Assembly (NCBI GenBank): GCA_003116995.1
Contig: BDSL01000001.1
Coordinates: 62,001-126,000, forward strand
Length of the DNA: 64,000 bases
Direction of reading: 5' to 3'
Source of the DNA: Yamagishiella unicocca
Taxonomy: Eukaryota; Chlorophyta; Chlorophyceae; Chlamydomonadales; Volvocaceae
Within the stretch, counting starts at the first letter, position 1; every line of letters begins with the position of its first letter. The translations under genes and the position numbers were made by a program. This document shows, piece by piece, positions 24,924-36,981 of the stretch. Under the pieces are notes generated by a model. The model was not told the DNA's origin. It searched no databases and worked only from the letters and a program-made list of their open reading frames with translations.

Positions 24924-27900
24924 TGGCCGCCCGGCCATGGCAGGGGACGTGAAGCCTCTGGGGTTTGCGAGCAGGGTAAGGGCGCGCAGGTTGGGCCCGC
25001 GCCCGGGCAGTGGGTGTACGGAACTCCCGCCGAGGGCTTGCCGCGAGGACCTGGTGATGGTTGGGGCCAGCAAGCCCGGCTGAAGGCAGATGCTGGTCGC
25101 GACGGGAGGCGCGCGGCTAGCTTTGGTGTCGCTGTTAGGGTTTGGAGCTTTGGACAGGTTCGCTGGAGGGTGCTACAGCGCTGGAAGCTGCTGGGGACCA
25201 CATGCGAGAGTATGGAGCCCGCGGAGGTGGTTTTGTTACTAGGGGCGGGCGCGGGGCGCTGCTGTGGAGAGCAGGCGGCCACTCGCTGGCCTGGACAAGG
25301 CCAATTGTACGTACGACCAACAAGAAAACAAGCCGACAGGGGGAAGGGAGGGATCCCTCAGCTCTTGGCTAGACGTAATCGTTATCTGCCGCTGGTAGGA
25401 GCTGTGCAGGCGTGCTCACCAATTTTGTTGCCAATTTTGCTCGTTGTGAGTGGTGTCGGTTTCATCCGGAACCGGAACCGAGAGGCGTTGGACGACGGAC
25501 ATCAGGTGCCTGTGTGCGTGGCACCCATGCCGACGAAGTGCGGCCTGATCAAGTACGCGTGCACCGTGTCGTGTTGAGGATGGGCTCGAGCGCCATCAGC
25601 ACCGGTGTGTTGACCCTAGCAGATAACTGTACCAACGTTCTATGTTAAATGCTTTGCGGATGAATGCGGGAAATTTTGCTACCGGAAGCGAGTAGCCACG
25701 ACGCAACCTTGGCACGTAGGCTGGCGCCTCCCTCGAGTCGACGAGGATGCTGATGGCCTGCAGCCCTGCACCCTGTCATTCTGGGTTATAGTTTGTGGGC
25801 GAGGAATATCAAAAGACGTATCACGAGTTGTTATTCCGCCACGAGAAAGTGGCGCCAGGTGTTGAGGCACGGAGAGACGCGGCCACGTCCAAGACGGTAG
25901 GATTGGGCATCTGCAAATTTGTGCGTCATATGTCACTTAATCAAACTCCGCCAGTGCTAACCACGGTACAGGCTAGGCAGGCCGATAGCCCGCGCCCCTT
26001 CTCCACGTCCGACTGCCCCATAGCCTCTCCCCGAGCCACAAGCACCCAGCCTTCTATTATCCTCACCGGGCAGACCTCATTCGCGCCCACGGCATAACTA
26101 CTGCATTCCGTGGTATTCGCATTAACTACAAGTCTAGTAAGCGAATCTCAAACCCAGTGCCAATATTGGGCACCACCAACCAACAGAAGCAACTCGATGG
26201 AGCTGCACGGTGCCCCGATTTATACCTCGCTGCACGTCTTGGCCAGTCCGTCGGCTAGAAAAGGACCAGAAGGTGCCATGTATATGTACATTCGCTTGGC
26301 CAGCATACCTGGCTGCTGTCGACTGCTCATTCGTCGGTTGGCAAGTCGAGCGCCGCTGCACGTCAAGGGGGCTGCGTCTTCGGCCTCTTAAAGTGCATCA
26401 CCAACATGCGCGGTGCAGTTATACGTCCGTACAGGTGTGGGTGCTGAACGGCAGGTTCGCATTGGGAGCAGCGCAGGTGCGAGCAGCACAGCGTTGGAAC
26501 GACGGGCCATCGGCGACGCTCCGTTCCGTTCGTAGGATGGGATGGAGGAGCAGGGCTGCGGTGATGGTGTTGTGCTGGGACCTGCAGATTTACCCCAGCC
26601 AGCGCTGGTGTTGACGCCTGTGCGGAGGCACCGCTCGAAAGGTTTCCTCGCATGCGCTCATTTGACGGAATGCGTGGTTCCCTGGCACCTCCATCCGCAG
26701 GTGGAGAACGGCAAGGGCGCCATGCCCGCTTGGGGCCGATCGGCTATCGGAGGAGGAGATCCCGGTGGCGGCGGAGTATGTGTACAAGCGGGCCACGGAG
26801 GGCCTCTGCAGGTGCTATAGCGGCTAGGGGGGTCCGCATGATGCGTGTGATAGGCTGCCTGCTGGGTTGCACATGGACAGGATGTGTGAGGTGTGCGCTG
26901 TGGCTGCCGACACGCAACTCACAGTTTGCGATTGTGCAAAGGAACCGTTGCGGGGATTGTTGCAGTGCAGATTGCAACTGTTACATGGAGCTGGCGCAGC
27001 TACACGTGCAGTGCAGTGCACCCCTTACCTCGCTCGTCCATTATCCGTTAACACTTTAATGTTGCCGTACTGGGATGCGACCTCATCTAAACATCTCATT
27101 ATTAGTAGATGAATAACTGCACGCACGCGCAGCCCCGGCTTGGTGAGGAGGAGTGAGGTCACGGATATGGGCCCCTCTTTTTTGCCTGGGCTCCCCCAGG
27201 GTCGAGGACACTTTAACATGTTGTTATTAGCAAATGGGGGCAAATGCCCTGCAGGATCGTGGCGTGAAGTTTGGTGTTTTCGGCGCGGTTTTGGGCGGGA
27301 AATGTTCCGCCTTTGGACGAATGGATTCCTAGTTTCCTCTCCCCTTACTCCTCGGCAATGCCCCCGCCCCACTCTCTACCTCACAGCTCGGGTACACGGT
27401 GATGTTAACGCATCCATCCTTCTCATGATATCTTATAGGCAATTGGCATAATGAAAAAAACGCGTTAGCGCTGATCGTAGTCGTCCACATCTGTCGTGAC
27501 TTCGCGCACGTCGCACTTATCACACCTTGCTTGTCGCACTTGTCGCATTCGTAATCGTTACATTTGCATTTGTAATCGTTACGAACATTATTGCATTTTC
27601 GCGATTACAGTTGCACTAGCCCCATCGGACGTTGAAATATGCCAGTCTTGCAGCCTCCCTTACACCGCAGTCAAACCTGACACAGCGCCAAAGGCCAACG
27701 GCATTCGACAATGACAACCTCTGCACACTGTATATTTTGCAGCTAGGTGAAGCATGGGCTCCCATTAGCGCCAATCGGCTGCGCTGTCGTTGCTCATTGC
27801 AATGATCCTCGAGAGTCACACATGGTCGCAGGGCAAACTATCCTAAGCCAGCATGGCTCTGCCAGTCGACCCGCGCGCATCATAGAGTATTCATGCCGTG

Positions 27901-29584
27901 TATGCAACGACACAGCTGCGCACCTGACAATTTACCTTTCCAGCGCATACGCCGCCACCACCCCCGCATCGTCCCCCTCAGTCTGTACGAACCGGGCTGC
28001 AGGGGATTATGAGCCCCACCCCGCCAGCGACGTCACGGCTGAGGTTAAGGTCCGCAAGCTATTCATGGCCACGCGCGGTGTGGCATGTGGCGTAAGCTTG
28101 TCGCCAGCTTCCCGCTGGTCTGACCTTCCCCGCGTTCCACTCGCTGACGGGGTGTGAGGCCGTTCATCCGCCAGGCTACTTCCGCAGCTTCTGCTTGTCG
28201 CAATGTTGCGGCGCCTTGCAATGAGCACCAACTTGTTTGTGGTGCGTGGTGGCAGGGCCCCGAACCGCTGGCTGGTTGCCCACTGGGAGTCAGCTAGGTG
28301 CCGGAGTTCCATCTCACCAGCGGAAGGTGTTTGTTGAGCATGGCGCACGGCTGCGCTGACCTGGGTCCCGAGGTTGTGATCGAGTTGATGCGCGATTCAT
28401 TCCGTCGCCTAGACAGCCTCTAGGCAGAACCCAGCGTGCGATGCATGCCATCGCCTTTGACACCAGGTAGGCCCCTGGGGTGCACGGTCAGGGCATGCAT
28501 TTGACGTTGAATTGACTGATGGGCCCGCAGTACGGCAGTTTGGACCAAAGGGATCCTATGTCCACCCGTCATCCCCAAGACAGCCACGAATCCTCGACCG
28601 GCTTGTTGCACATTACAGTGCCACGGGGATCGAACCCCCTTCCCCCCCATGGGGCTTGATCTCTTCTGGTGCCGGACATATGCATCGAGCGCGACACCAC
28701 ATACGTGTGGCACTGTGGCACGTGCACGTGCGTCCGCCCGGAAACTGATGCGACCCGCCGGCACCTCACTCGTTGCCTCACAGTGGTACTTCCAGCTTGT
28801 CAGATAGCGACAAGCAGAAGCTGGCCGACACATGACCCCAGGCAGGCTAGCGCGAGTGCGGAGAGTGGCGGAGAGTGCGGATATGACGTAACGATTGTCC
28901 GCCCGCGACCCGCCTCCCGCCCGGACCAGCAGCCCGTGCACTGCGCCAGCCTGACTACGTGCATGGCTGGGCTGGGCAACCACACTCCGCCTTCCATCCC
29001 AGATAACCACCGTGTACTGGCATAGGCTGTATGTCACTGTCATGCCGTGCGCTTCTAGTTCCTATGTAACAGCGCCCATGTGCCCGCGAAGGGTCCTGCT
29101 TCGCCCTGTGGTGGTGGAGCACACATCGACGAGCGCGCTGTCGCCTCTCCTGTTCGACCTCCTTGCAGCGGCACGCAGGCCCCACCTACAAACTGCGTGG
29201 CCTGATGCCGAACTCGGCTGCCGGCACGCCTCCACGCACTGCTCACCAGCGCTGCAGGCAGCTCACCTGCACGTCTCCAAATCCCACAGCTACCCTGCCT
29301 GCCGATCGTCAGGAGCGATTCCGGACAAACCCAACGCGTACATACATGTGCCCTGCGAGTGCACCAATCCGCGAGCTAACGTCATCCTACTATCGTTACT
29401 AACGTCCACATCCGCCTGGTGGTTCTGTCTTCTGGTATGGAGCCCACTGTAACAAGTACTATTACCGTCCATCACCCAGCAAGCTACCGGACCCACCGAC
29501 CACCTACCAGAAGGCATGACGCACTCCGTGCGAGCGCACCCGCTGCAACGCCCCCCTGCTGCCGTAAAGCCTTCCGTGCGGCTC
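24924..29584. other. 4.7 kb gene-poor region
   Basis: Between the SDR and EPSP synthase, both of whose 3' ends face inward. Open frames up to 207 codons occur but lack exon-like codon use and family features. A tRNA-like B-box with a 9 bp inverted repeat is at 28616-28715. An A/T-richer patch with repeated GTAATCGTTAC lies near 27550-27590. No transposon protein was recognised. Confidence 0.5.
28616..28715 (-). other. tRNA-like B-box with flanking inverted repeat
   Basis: On the minus strand CAGTGCCAC (28715-28707) can pair over 9 bp with GTGGCACTG (28624-28616), and GGGTTCGATCCC, a near-consensus internal B-box, sits just before the 3' arm. The D-arm/A-box is absent and the T-stem pairs for only 3 bp, so it is not a normal tRNA; a degenerate tRNA-derived element is possible. 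Confidence 0.25.
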
Positions 29585-32500
29585 TCAGTGCTTGGCCACC
29601 GACTGGAAGACCTTGAAGTAGGTGGGGAAGGTCTTTCGCGTACACCCCGGGTCCCGGATGATAACCGGCACGCCGGCCGCAGACACCAGCGAGAAGGCCA
29701 TGGCCATGCGGTGGTCGTCGTAGGTGTCGATGGCGACGTTGGGCTTGACGCCCGCCACGCCTCCCGGTGGCGGCGTGATGATGCAGTAGTCGCGGCCCTC
29801 CTCCACCGTGGCTCCCAGCTTGCGCAGCTCCGTCACGATGGCGACCATGCGCTCCGTCTCCTTGACGCGCCAGTTGTACACGTTGCGGATGGCGGTGGGG
29901 CTGGGAAAGGGACAGGAGGGTTGGGGAGGGGGCCGGTATTGCGTGTGTGTGGGGGGGGTATATAAAAGGACCGGTGACGTGTGTGTGGGGGGGGTACAAT
30001 ACCGGTGACGTGTGTGTGTTGGGGTGGAGGGTGAAGGAGGGTGGCGCGGCGGGACCACGGTGATAGCGGGCGGGGAGGAGGGGGCGGAAGGCATCCAGCG
30101 GTGCGGTGGGAATGATCCCTCCCCCTTACATGACCGGTATGGTGGCGTGAGGCAATGGGTCAGGCAAGCCGATGGGTGCGGCAAGCCGATGGGTGCGGCA
30201 AGCCACAAGCGGCTCCTGGTCAAGCTTTGCTGCGCTGGTGCAGGTGTGCTCGCGCACGTCACGGGCATTTAGATTGGGTGCATCAGCGCCGGCTGCGTGC
30301 AAGGCTATGTATGACGTCAGCTGCCCGGCGTCCCCCCCCTAGGACTCCTCCCGACGCTGCCAGGGCCCCGCCCGGCACGCCAACCCCGCCAGCTGGGCAG
30401 CCCACTGCACCCCAGCTCCACCCACGCACGGTGCCACGCGCCCACGTACCCGTCGGCGAACAGCGCGGCCACCGCCAGCGTCATGGCGGCGTCTGGGATG
30501 TCGTTGCAGTCGTGGTCGATCGCAGTGATCGACTTGCCGAAGGCGCTCGGGCCGGTGATGGTGATGGAGTAGGGTGACCACTCCACCTTGGCGCCCAGAA
30601 GACCCATGACCTGCGCAGTGTGCGGTTCGGTTCGGTTCCGGTTTCCAGGCCTTTCAACCGAAACTCGTTGATCGGTTCCGGTTTTTCCTAGAACGATTAT
30701 AACCCGTGGCCTCTCGTTCGTGTTGAGTTGGGATGTGGCGCCATGTGGCGACACCGCGCATCCCACCCACACAACCCAGTACGGCACGCGCGCCGCGACG
30801 CAGCTCGTCATCGAGTCCCTTCCTTCCCCACCCGCCAACACGCTTGGTTTGTCGGCCGTGGATTCGCGGATTATCTTTTACCACCCGCTAACACGGGTCC
30901 AATACGCAATACACCCGCCGGTCCCTCCTGCCCTCCTAAGCGAGCAGTGTCCTGTCCCGTCCGGCCTGCCTCCGTCAGGATCCCCCTACGAGGCAAGGTA
31001 AGGTCCCGCTGCCCTGTGGTTGCGTAATTTCACTTGCTGCTCCGCCGGCATCTCAGTGCTCGCACCTCAGCGAAGCGCACATCGCCCTGCAGGCTGTCGG
31101 AGCCGCAGCCCTCCACGGTGACGGTGCCGCCGGTGATGGTGGCGCCGGCCAGGAAGTAGGAGGCGGAGGAGGCGTCACCCTCAACGTACGACTCCCCGGG
31201 GGAGATGTAGCGCTGGCCAGCTGGGATCTGCGGGCGCGTGTGGGGGGTGGAGGCTGTCAGTGTGGGGCGGGATGGCAGAGGCGAGGGGAGACTAGGGGTG
31301 GCGGCGAGGTAGGGTACAGGGGGAGGGGCCGGAGGCAGGCCTGGGTGAGGTCGGCCAGTAGGAGGTGGGGTATCAGGAAGAAACGCGTCGGTCGGCATGG
31401 GGAGGCGACCTCAGCAGGAAGACTGGCGGCGGGGCTGTGGTCCGTCTCCGAGCTCAGCTGCGTTACCAGGGGCGCAAGAAGCCACCGGCACCGCTGCCGC
31501 CCGGCTCCCTAGCCAGGTTAGGCCTTGCCACCCGCACTCGCTAGCTCCGCTCAGCGTGCCATTGGAAACCTACCCGCAAGCGCCGCCCTCCCTGCCCGCG
31601 GGAGATGATCCGAGTCCGGTCGCGGCTCTTCCCTGGCCGGCCGCCCTCCGTCCCACCCCCGTGTTCACGGCATGGCAGCCGTGCGTGCGTGCGTGCGTGA
31701 CATTTGTCGCGACAGTCCTCCGCCGCCGTCAGCAGATCCCTCCGAAGCCTCAGGGCCAAGCGCCAGAACCCGCCCTGCACTCGTTGCCCGTATCCTCTTG
31801 CCGTCCCCCCGCCGCCTCCTGCCCCCTTACCCGCAGGTGCTGCAGCCCATCCAGGCGCTCCACCTTGACGCCGAATCGCTCCATGAGCTTGACTGTCATG
31901 TCCACGTACGGCTGGCTGACTAGCTCGTCCTTGATGATGATTTCAATGGCGTCGCCGCCCGGGCCGCCTGGCACCGCCAGCGGGGCCGCCATGAGCAGCG
32001 CCGTCAGGTACTGGCTGGACACCTTGCCGGACAGATACACCTGGGAGCCAGGAGGGAGATTGCAAGGAAAACCCGTGTGCGAAAGCAAGAACCGTTTAGG
32101 CGGGCACAGAGGCACCATTCAGCACCGTGACCTTCAGCGCTGCTGTCCCAAAATCTGTACACCCCAATGTGCAAGGACAGAGGCGAGCACACGTGTGCTG
32201 GCGGACGTCCCCTTCAGCACGCGCGTCCCCGCGCCCACTTCCGTCACGCAGTGTCCAGCGCCGCACGGCAGCTGCGTCCCTCATCTGCGGCGCGCGGCAG
32301 CGGACGAAGCTGGTAGGGGCCGCTGGTAGGCTGCTGTGACAGGAGCCCAACTCACGCCGAAGTTGCCCGCTGCCCCAGCTGCCACCGCCGAGGCAGCCCA
32401 ACCCCACTCCACACAGGTTGCTTCAGAAGAGCAAGTGCAGTGCCCTCCCCGCTGTCATGGACGTCCGCACCAGGAGGGATAACCCCGACCACCCTCACGC

Positions 32501-34448
32501 CCCACCATACGCATTGCATATCGGCTACGGTACGCTCATCCCCCAAACCGACTTGGATACCTCTGCCCCACCTAACGCGCTACACGCACCTCTCCGGCGC
32601 CCACCACGCCGTCTCCCCTCGCCACCCCCTCTCCCCTGCCTACCTTGCCGGTGGGCAGGCCGCTCGAGTTGACCTCCACTGGCGGGCAGCCCGTCCCCAT
32701 GCTGCACTTGGCATCCACCCCCAGCTGCACCAGGCCGTCCACCAGGTCCTCGATGGGCCGCTCGCGCATGCGGGCAACACCGTCCAAGACGAACCTGGGG
32801 GGGGAGCCGCAACAGCAGGGCAGGGCTGCGAGTGTCAGGCGTGCTAGGCGTCGAGGTCATGCATGTGGATGTGGTGTTGAGCTGCCGGGGGTTGCTGGGG
32901 GCTGCCGGGGGCTGCTGGGGGCTGGGGCCCGCGGGCCGCCCTGTGGGGATGCTGCTGCCGGAGCAACTGCGAGGCTGCCAGCTGCGCCGATACCCCATTC
33001 GTCCACCTGCTTCAGCCACCACCATCACTCCTCAGTGACGGTGAGGCAACAGCGGGGCGCTCGCAGTCGCTCAAATCAGCTGGTCCGACGGGGCTCCGCC
33101 TGGCTGCTGGCATAACTGACAGCTGGCGCACTGGGGTTGCCTTGTGCGAGCCTATACCAGTGCCAAGCGCCAGTTTTTTGTGCGGCTGCTGTCTTAACGT
33201 GACAACTGAATTCGTCAGCGGAGTTCGGCAGGGGTCCCATTAGGGCTGTGGTACGCGTCCGCCAGGCGTGGCCCTCCCTATCCTTGGGGCCAACTCCATG
33301 GTATCACGCAGGTAGGTCGTCTGTCTGCGCGTCTTTACATGCCAGCTGAGGTGCTGCGAGCTAGAACTGCACTGTAATCTGTTGTTGTTGCGTTCGTTAC
33401 CCATTTCCTTCCAGCGGCCTGGGACGGCCACGTACACGTGTACGGTTGTCCTTTGATCCTAGGCGCCTGCAGTGCTGCCCTGTACGACAGCGACTCAATA
33501 CGATACGCTTCCATGCGCTCGTCCCGTGGCCGCTGCCTCACTCACTTTCCGCGCCCTCCCGCCACGACTGCGGCCGTAAGCGGACGCATGGCTGTGCCAG
33601 CGTTGCCCAGGAACAGCTCCGCGCCGGTGGAGTCAAAGCGACCACCGCAACCATGCACGACCATCTCGCCGATATCCCAGCGCTCCTCCAGCTTCACATT
33701 TAGGGCCTTCAGGGCGCCTACCATGTAGCGGATGTCATCGCTATCCTGCGATGTGTAGGAATTTGATCAATGCATCGATAGACGAAGTATTTAATTCGCG
33801 CTGATGACGACAAATGACGGAGAAGAGACGAACGTCGCAGTTGAATGCTGAGGGGAGCACGCGTAAGTTGTATGACGCCGGAGAAGGACCGGTGGCGTGC
33901 AGAGGTGGCGGCGACGAGGTGGCACTCCCACTCATCGGGCACAATATCAGTGTCCAACATAGTTTGCAGTCTTAGTTGGTGCAATGCACCTGAATTGAGG
34001 TTATAAAAAGTTGCGCGACTGCCGGTCGCGACCGTTCACGCATGTGCGCACCAGCAGGTTCTTGACCAGGGTCGTGCCCTCCGCAAGAGCCGCCAGGAGC
34101 AGGATGCGGTTTGATAGCGATTTCGATCCGGGAAGCTTGACCTTGCCTTCAATCTTCTTTACAGGCTGGAGAGTCAGCTCCTCGACTGCGGCGGCCGTTC
34201 CAACTAAATGCAAGGATCCCTGCAGATCTTGAACCAATTCACGGCAGCTTACCTTTCTCCTTGGTAGAAGACGCATGAACGACTAGTGCACGACGCCCAC
34301 TCTGCTTGTGTGGGGTCGCGCAAGCTGGCGCCGGCGCGACGTGCTGACTGCAGGCCGCGCCCATGGCAGCCCTGACAGACAGCGGGACAGACCTCTGGCT
34401 GCTGACCCCGCGCCCAAGGCGCAGGGAGGAGCGCTGGCCGAGCAGCAT
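29585..34448 (-). CDS. EPSPS: EPSP synthase (3-phosphoshikimate 1-carboxyvinyltransferase), plastid
   Basis: Sixth step of the shikimate pathway: transfers enolpyruvyl from PEP to shikimate-3-phosphate. Eight minus-strand exons: 34448-34253, 34203-34052, 33745-33546, 32794-32644, 32040-31831, 31227-31066, 30610-30450, 29900-29585; phases agree and give 515 aa. The first ~60 residues are a Ser/Arg/Ala-rich transit peptide (ends near ALVVHASS). Motifs: [34 protein letters not shown] (PEP/glyphosate loop with the Gly, Thr and Pro of class I, glyphosate-sensitive enzymes), [63 protein letters not shown] and [13 protein letters not shown] short Gly-rich insert (PGGPGGD) follows AAPLAV. Divergent from bL17. 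Confidence 0.97.
29943..30030. repeat. GT/GGGG tandem repeats in last EPSPS intron
   Basis: A unit of ACCGGTGACGTGTGTGTG followed by a G run recurs about three times, with a TATATAAAA stretch between copies. It lies in the intron 29901-30449. Confidence 0.8.
30164..30204. repeat. 17 bp tandem repeat in last EPSPS intron
   Basis: GCAAGCCGATGGGTGCG occurs at 30164-30180 and 30181-30197, followed by a partial third copy. Confidence 0.85.
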
Positions 34449-34730
34449 TCCTCGCTGTTTGTTATGTCACCCAAGTGGCAAGAAAACAGCAAAGCAGATG
34501 TGGACAGGCGCGCACAGCGTCGTATGGTCCAACAAGCTTTAGGCGAAAAGAGAGGTTTTCGGGAGTACACAACGCAGCCGAGGGTCGCGCAACGACCATC
34601 GTACATTTGCGCCGTACGTTTATAAACAATTATCATGTTCGTTACTACAATGCCGCATGCACCACTACTTTCGACTAGCATCTCATTGGCTACATTCCAT
34701 TGCTAGTAGCTGCTGCAAACAGAACTCATC
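34449..34730. promoter_or_regulatory. Compact divergent promoter, EPSPS and bL17
   Basis: 282 bp between the two outward start codons. A TATAAA lies at 34621-34626, about 105 bp before the bL17 ATG and 170 bp before the EPSPS ATG, so it could serve the plus-strand gene. Confidence 0.5.
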
Positions 34731-36148
34731 ATGGCGAGGGTCCGCGTGAGGTTAGGGAACTGGAACAGATTGAATCGGAAATGGGAACACCGTGTAAGCA
34801 TGATGAAGTAAGTGATGGACCTCCCTTCGTCTGGGACTGTGGGCTAGCCGGAAGTGCATCAACGTTAATTTTTGCATGGCGCTGGTTCAGGACCATGGTT
34901 ACACAGCTACTAGAAAAGGAGAGAATACGCACGACTCTAGCTAAGGCCAAGACGCTGCAGCGGTATGCGGACAAAGTCATCACACTGGGCAAACAGGTGC
35001 GGCCGTGGCGCCATACCACTCGGCAGTGTGCTGAGCAAAGTTTTTCGGTCCAGTACGGGGGCTTTGGGTTTCGGGATAGCCTGCCTATCCCCACTGTGGG
35101 GCGCACAGGACGTGTCCCAAGCTTTTCGCGAGTGACACGGCCGTTCGGGTTGCGCACGCTGGCGGCGATTGCTGCAGAATGCCTTACGTGCCAAGTAACT
35201 TACCTGCCATCCGTGCCCGGTGCCATGTTCGTGTAAGCGCATGCAGGGCACCCGTGACGCATGGATCCAGGCTAGCGGTATCGTACGAACGGATCGTGAG
35301 CTCCACAAGCTGTTCACCCAGGTGGCGCTTCGCTACCGGGAGCGGCCCGGTGGTTTCACACGGCTTGTGCGAGCAGGATGGCGTGAGCGGGACGCTGCAC
35401 CGGTGGCGTTCGTGGAGTGAGTGGCGGGCGGCGGGAGCAGGGCTTGCAGGGCAGGAGGGGCCCCCAGCCGACAATAGTAACATTACCATACTCCAACCAT
35501 AGTAACATTACCATACTCCAACCAGCGGCGCCGGTAATTAACGAAAGTGGCTGGGATGTGGATGGCGCGACGGAGCGCATGGGCAACATACCTTGTGACG
35601 AGCCTGGGCGGGGAGGGCGGCGGCGAATATTTATCCCGCACTTCAGTACTCCATGTAGCTGTCCCACACGGCAAATGTTCATGACGCTGGGAGCATAGGC
35701 GAATCATGCTGCTGAAGATATCGTGTCGCGTGTGATGAATTGTATTTTGACCAGTCGAATCGCGGGCAAGTGCCCCTCCAATGGCGTGCTGCCGCACAGC
35801 CTTCATGCGCGTGGGTCGGCCCGGCGATGTGGAGCATCTTTCCGCTATATGGCACTTGTCGCATGGTTCGATGTTCAGTGCCATTCCAAAAGAGCTGTGC
35901 TCCCCCTCTGCGACGTGCCTGCTGTCTCTGCCAGGCTGGTGGACCGCGCAGGGGAGTTGCGGCCAGCCTATCCCGCACTGCAGCGGCTAAATCCGCTGTC
36001 GGTCCAAGCCTGGGTCCGGCAGCAGCTGGGGCAGCCCGCCCGGGAACCTTCGCCACTACTCCCTCCGGTGGTGCGGCAATACATTCGAGACGAAAACAGG
36101 CTCACGAGTCGCGAGGCCCTTACAAGGCTTGGCGATGGGAGGCAGTAG
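34731..36148 (+). CDS. Organellar large-subunit ribosomal protein bL17, probably mitochondrial
   Basis: 188 aa bacterial-type L17. Four exons: 34731-34807, 34891-34996, 35247-35416, 35935-36148; phases 2, 0 and 2 join cleanly. The core shows RLGNWNRLNRKWEHR, MMKTMVTQLLEKERIRTTLAKA, YADKVITLGKQ, ELHKLFTQVALRYRERPGGFTR and ERDAAPVAFVELVD, all at L17 positions. The protein begins almost at the L17 core with no long transit peptide, which favours the mitochondrion over the plastid (inference). After ELVD there is a tail of roughly 65 residues (RAGELRPAYPALQRL... to RLGDGRQ) beyond the usual bacterial end. The start at 34731 is the ATG that places HR and MV motifs correctly. Confidence 0.88.
35474..35523. 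repeat. Perfect 25 bp tandem duplication, bL17 intron 3
   Basis: ATAGTAACATTACCATACTC plus CAACC at 35474-35498 is repeated exactly at 35499-35523, in the intron 35417-35934. Confidence 0.95.
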
Positions 36149-36981
36149 GTTTGCAGCGAGCCTACAGAGGTTGCTACTCGTACATAACGTAGGTTGGATC
36201 AGACAGATGTAGTATGACAGAGGACGAGATCTTAGCGTCGAATCAATTATGGGGTCACTTGACGAGACCTTCCCTGCAGCCATGGACATAATACACTTGC
36301 ACCGTGTGAATGTTAATGACCTGCTTTATGGTGGCCAGTCCGCGGGCGGTGTATAAGCACGCACACGAACGGCTATCACCCGCACTAACATATAGGACGC
36401 AAGCTCAGCGCACTATTTTTCAACCTGCCGACTTGCTAATACACCGGAAGGCGGTTATACAACCGACCTCCGAGTCCTGTTGGGAGCACCGCCAGACGCC
36501 CGGTTGCTTTTTAACCATCAGCATTTCTGCGCAAATTGTAAGTGGCAGGTCCGCCACCCTTTGCACATGCTGTCCACTGGATGAATGCAACGCAACGACG
36601 ACCAGGCGCGCGCCCCACATGCATCAAGAACACGCGCATGCATCGTGCTCACCATCACATACGCAAAGATTCGGTGAAGCGCAACTCCGCCCAGCAACGA
36701 CCGCCGTCTCAAATTATTGGTCACGCTAACTATTTCCAAGTCGTCAAGGTATCCACTGCCTCGCCCAGGGCCCCCGTGAGACGCCCCGTAGCCTGCTTCC
36801 TATGCACAAATGTCCGCCACGCATTCCGCCGTTTCGGCGCAGCGCTTCAGTTCCGTAGTAGTTTAGGTACGCATCGTATGTCCAGTAACCTCCCAAACTA
36901 CCGTACGTCGCGTCATAAATCCAAGCTCAAATCCCAGAGCGCACAGCGGCCCACGATCAGCCGTGGGATTACTCTTCGGGA
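36149..36981. other. Intergenic, convergent 3' regions
   Basis: Between the 3' ends of bL17 and the Pro/Ser/Gly-rich gene. The latter may splice onward into this interval, because a GTAAGT donor overlaps its apparent stop. No convincing exon was established. Confidence 0.45.

Noticed and set aside
28420..29043. 207-codon minus-strand open frame
   Set aside because: Mixed codon use unlike neighbouring exons, no motif, and it spans the tRNA-like repeat.
31397..32329. 310-codon plus-strand open frame
   Set aside because: It runs antisense through EPSPS exons and introns; GC-rich codon bias leaves the opposite strand open.
36780..36930. Minus-strand stretch rich in Tyr and Gly that looked like a further exon of the Pro/Ser/Gly-rich gene
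   Set aside because: Codon use is unlike the other exons and no acceptor gives the phase-0 join required.
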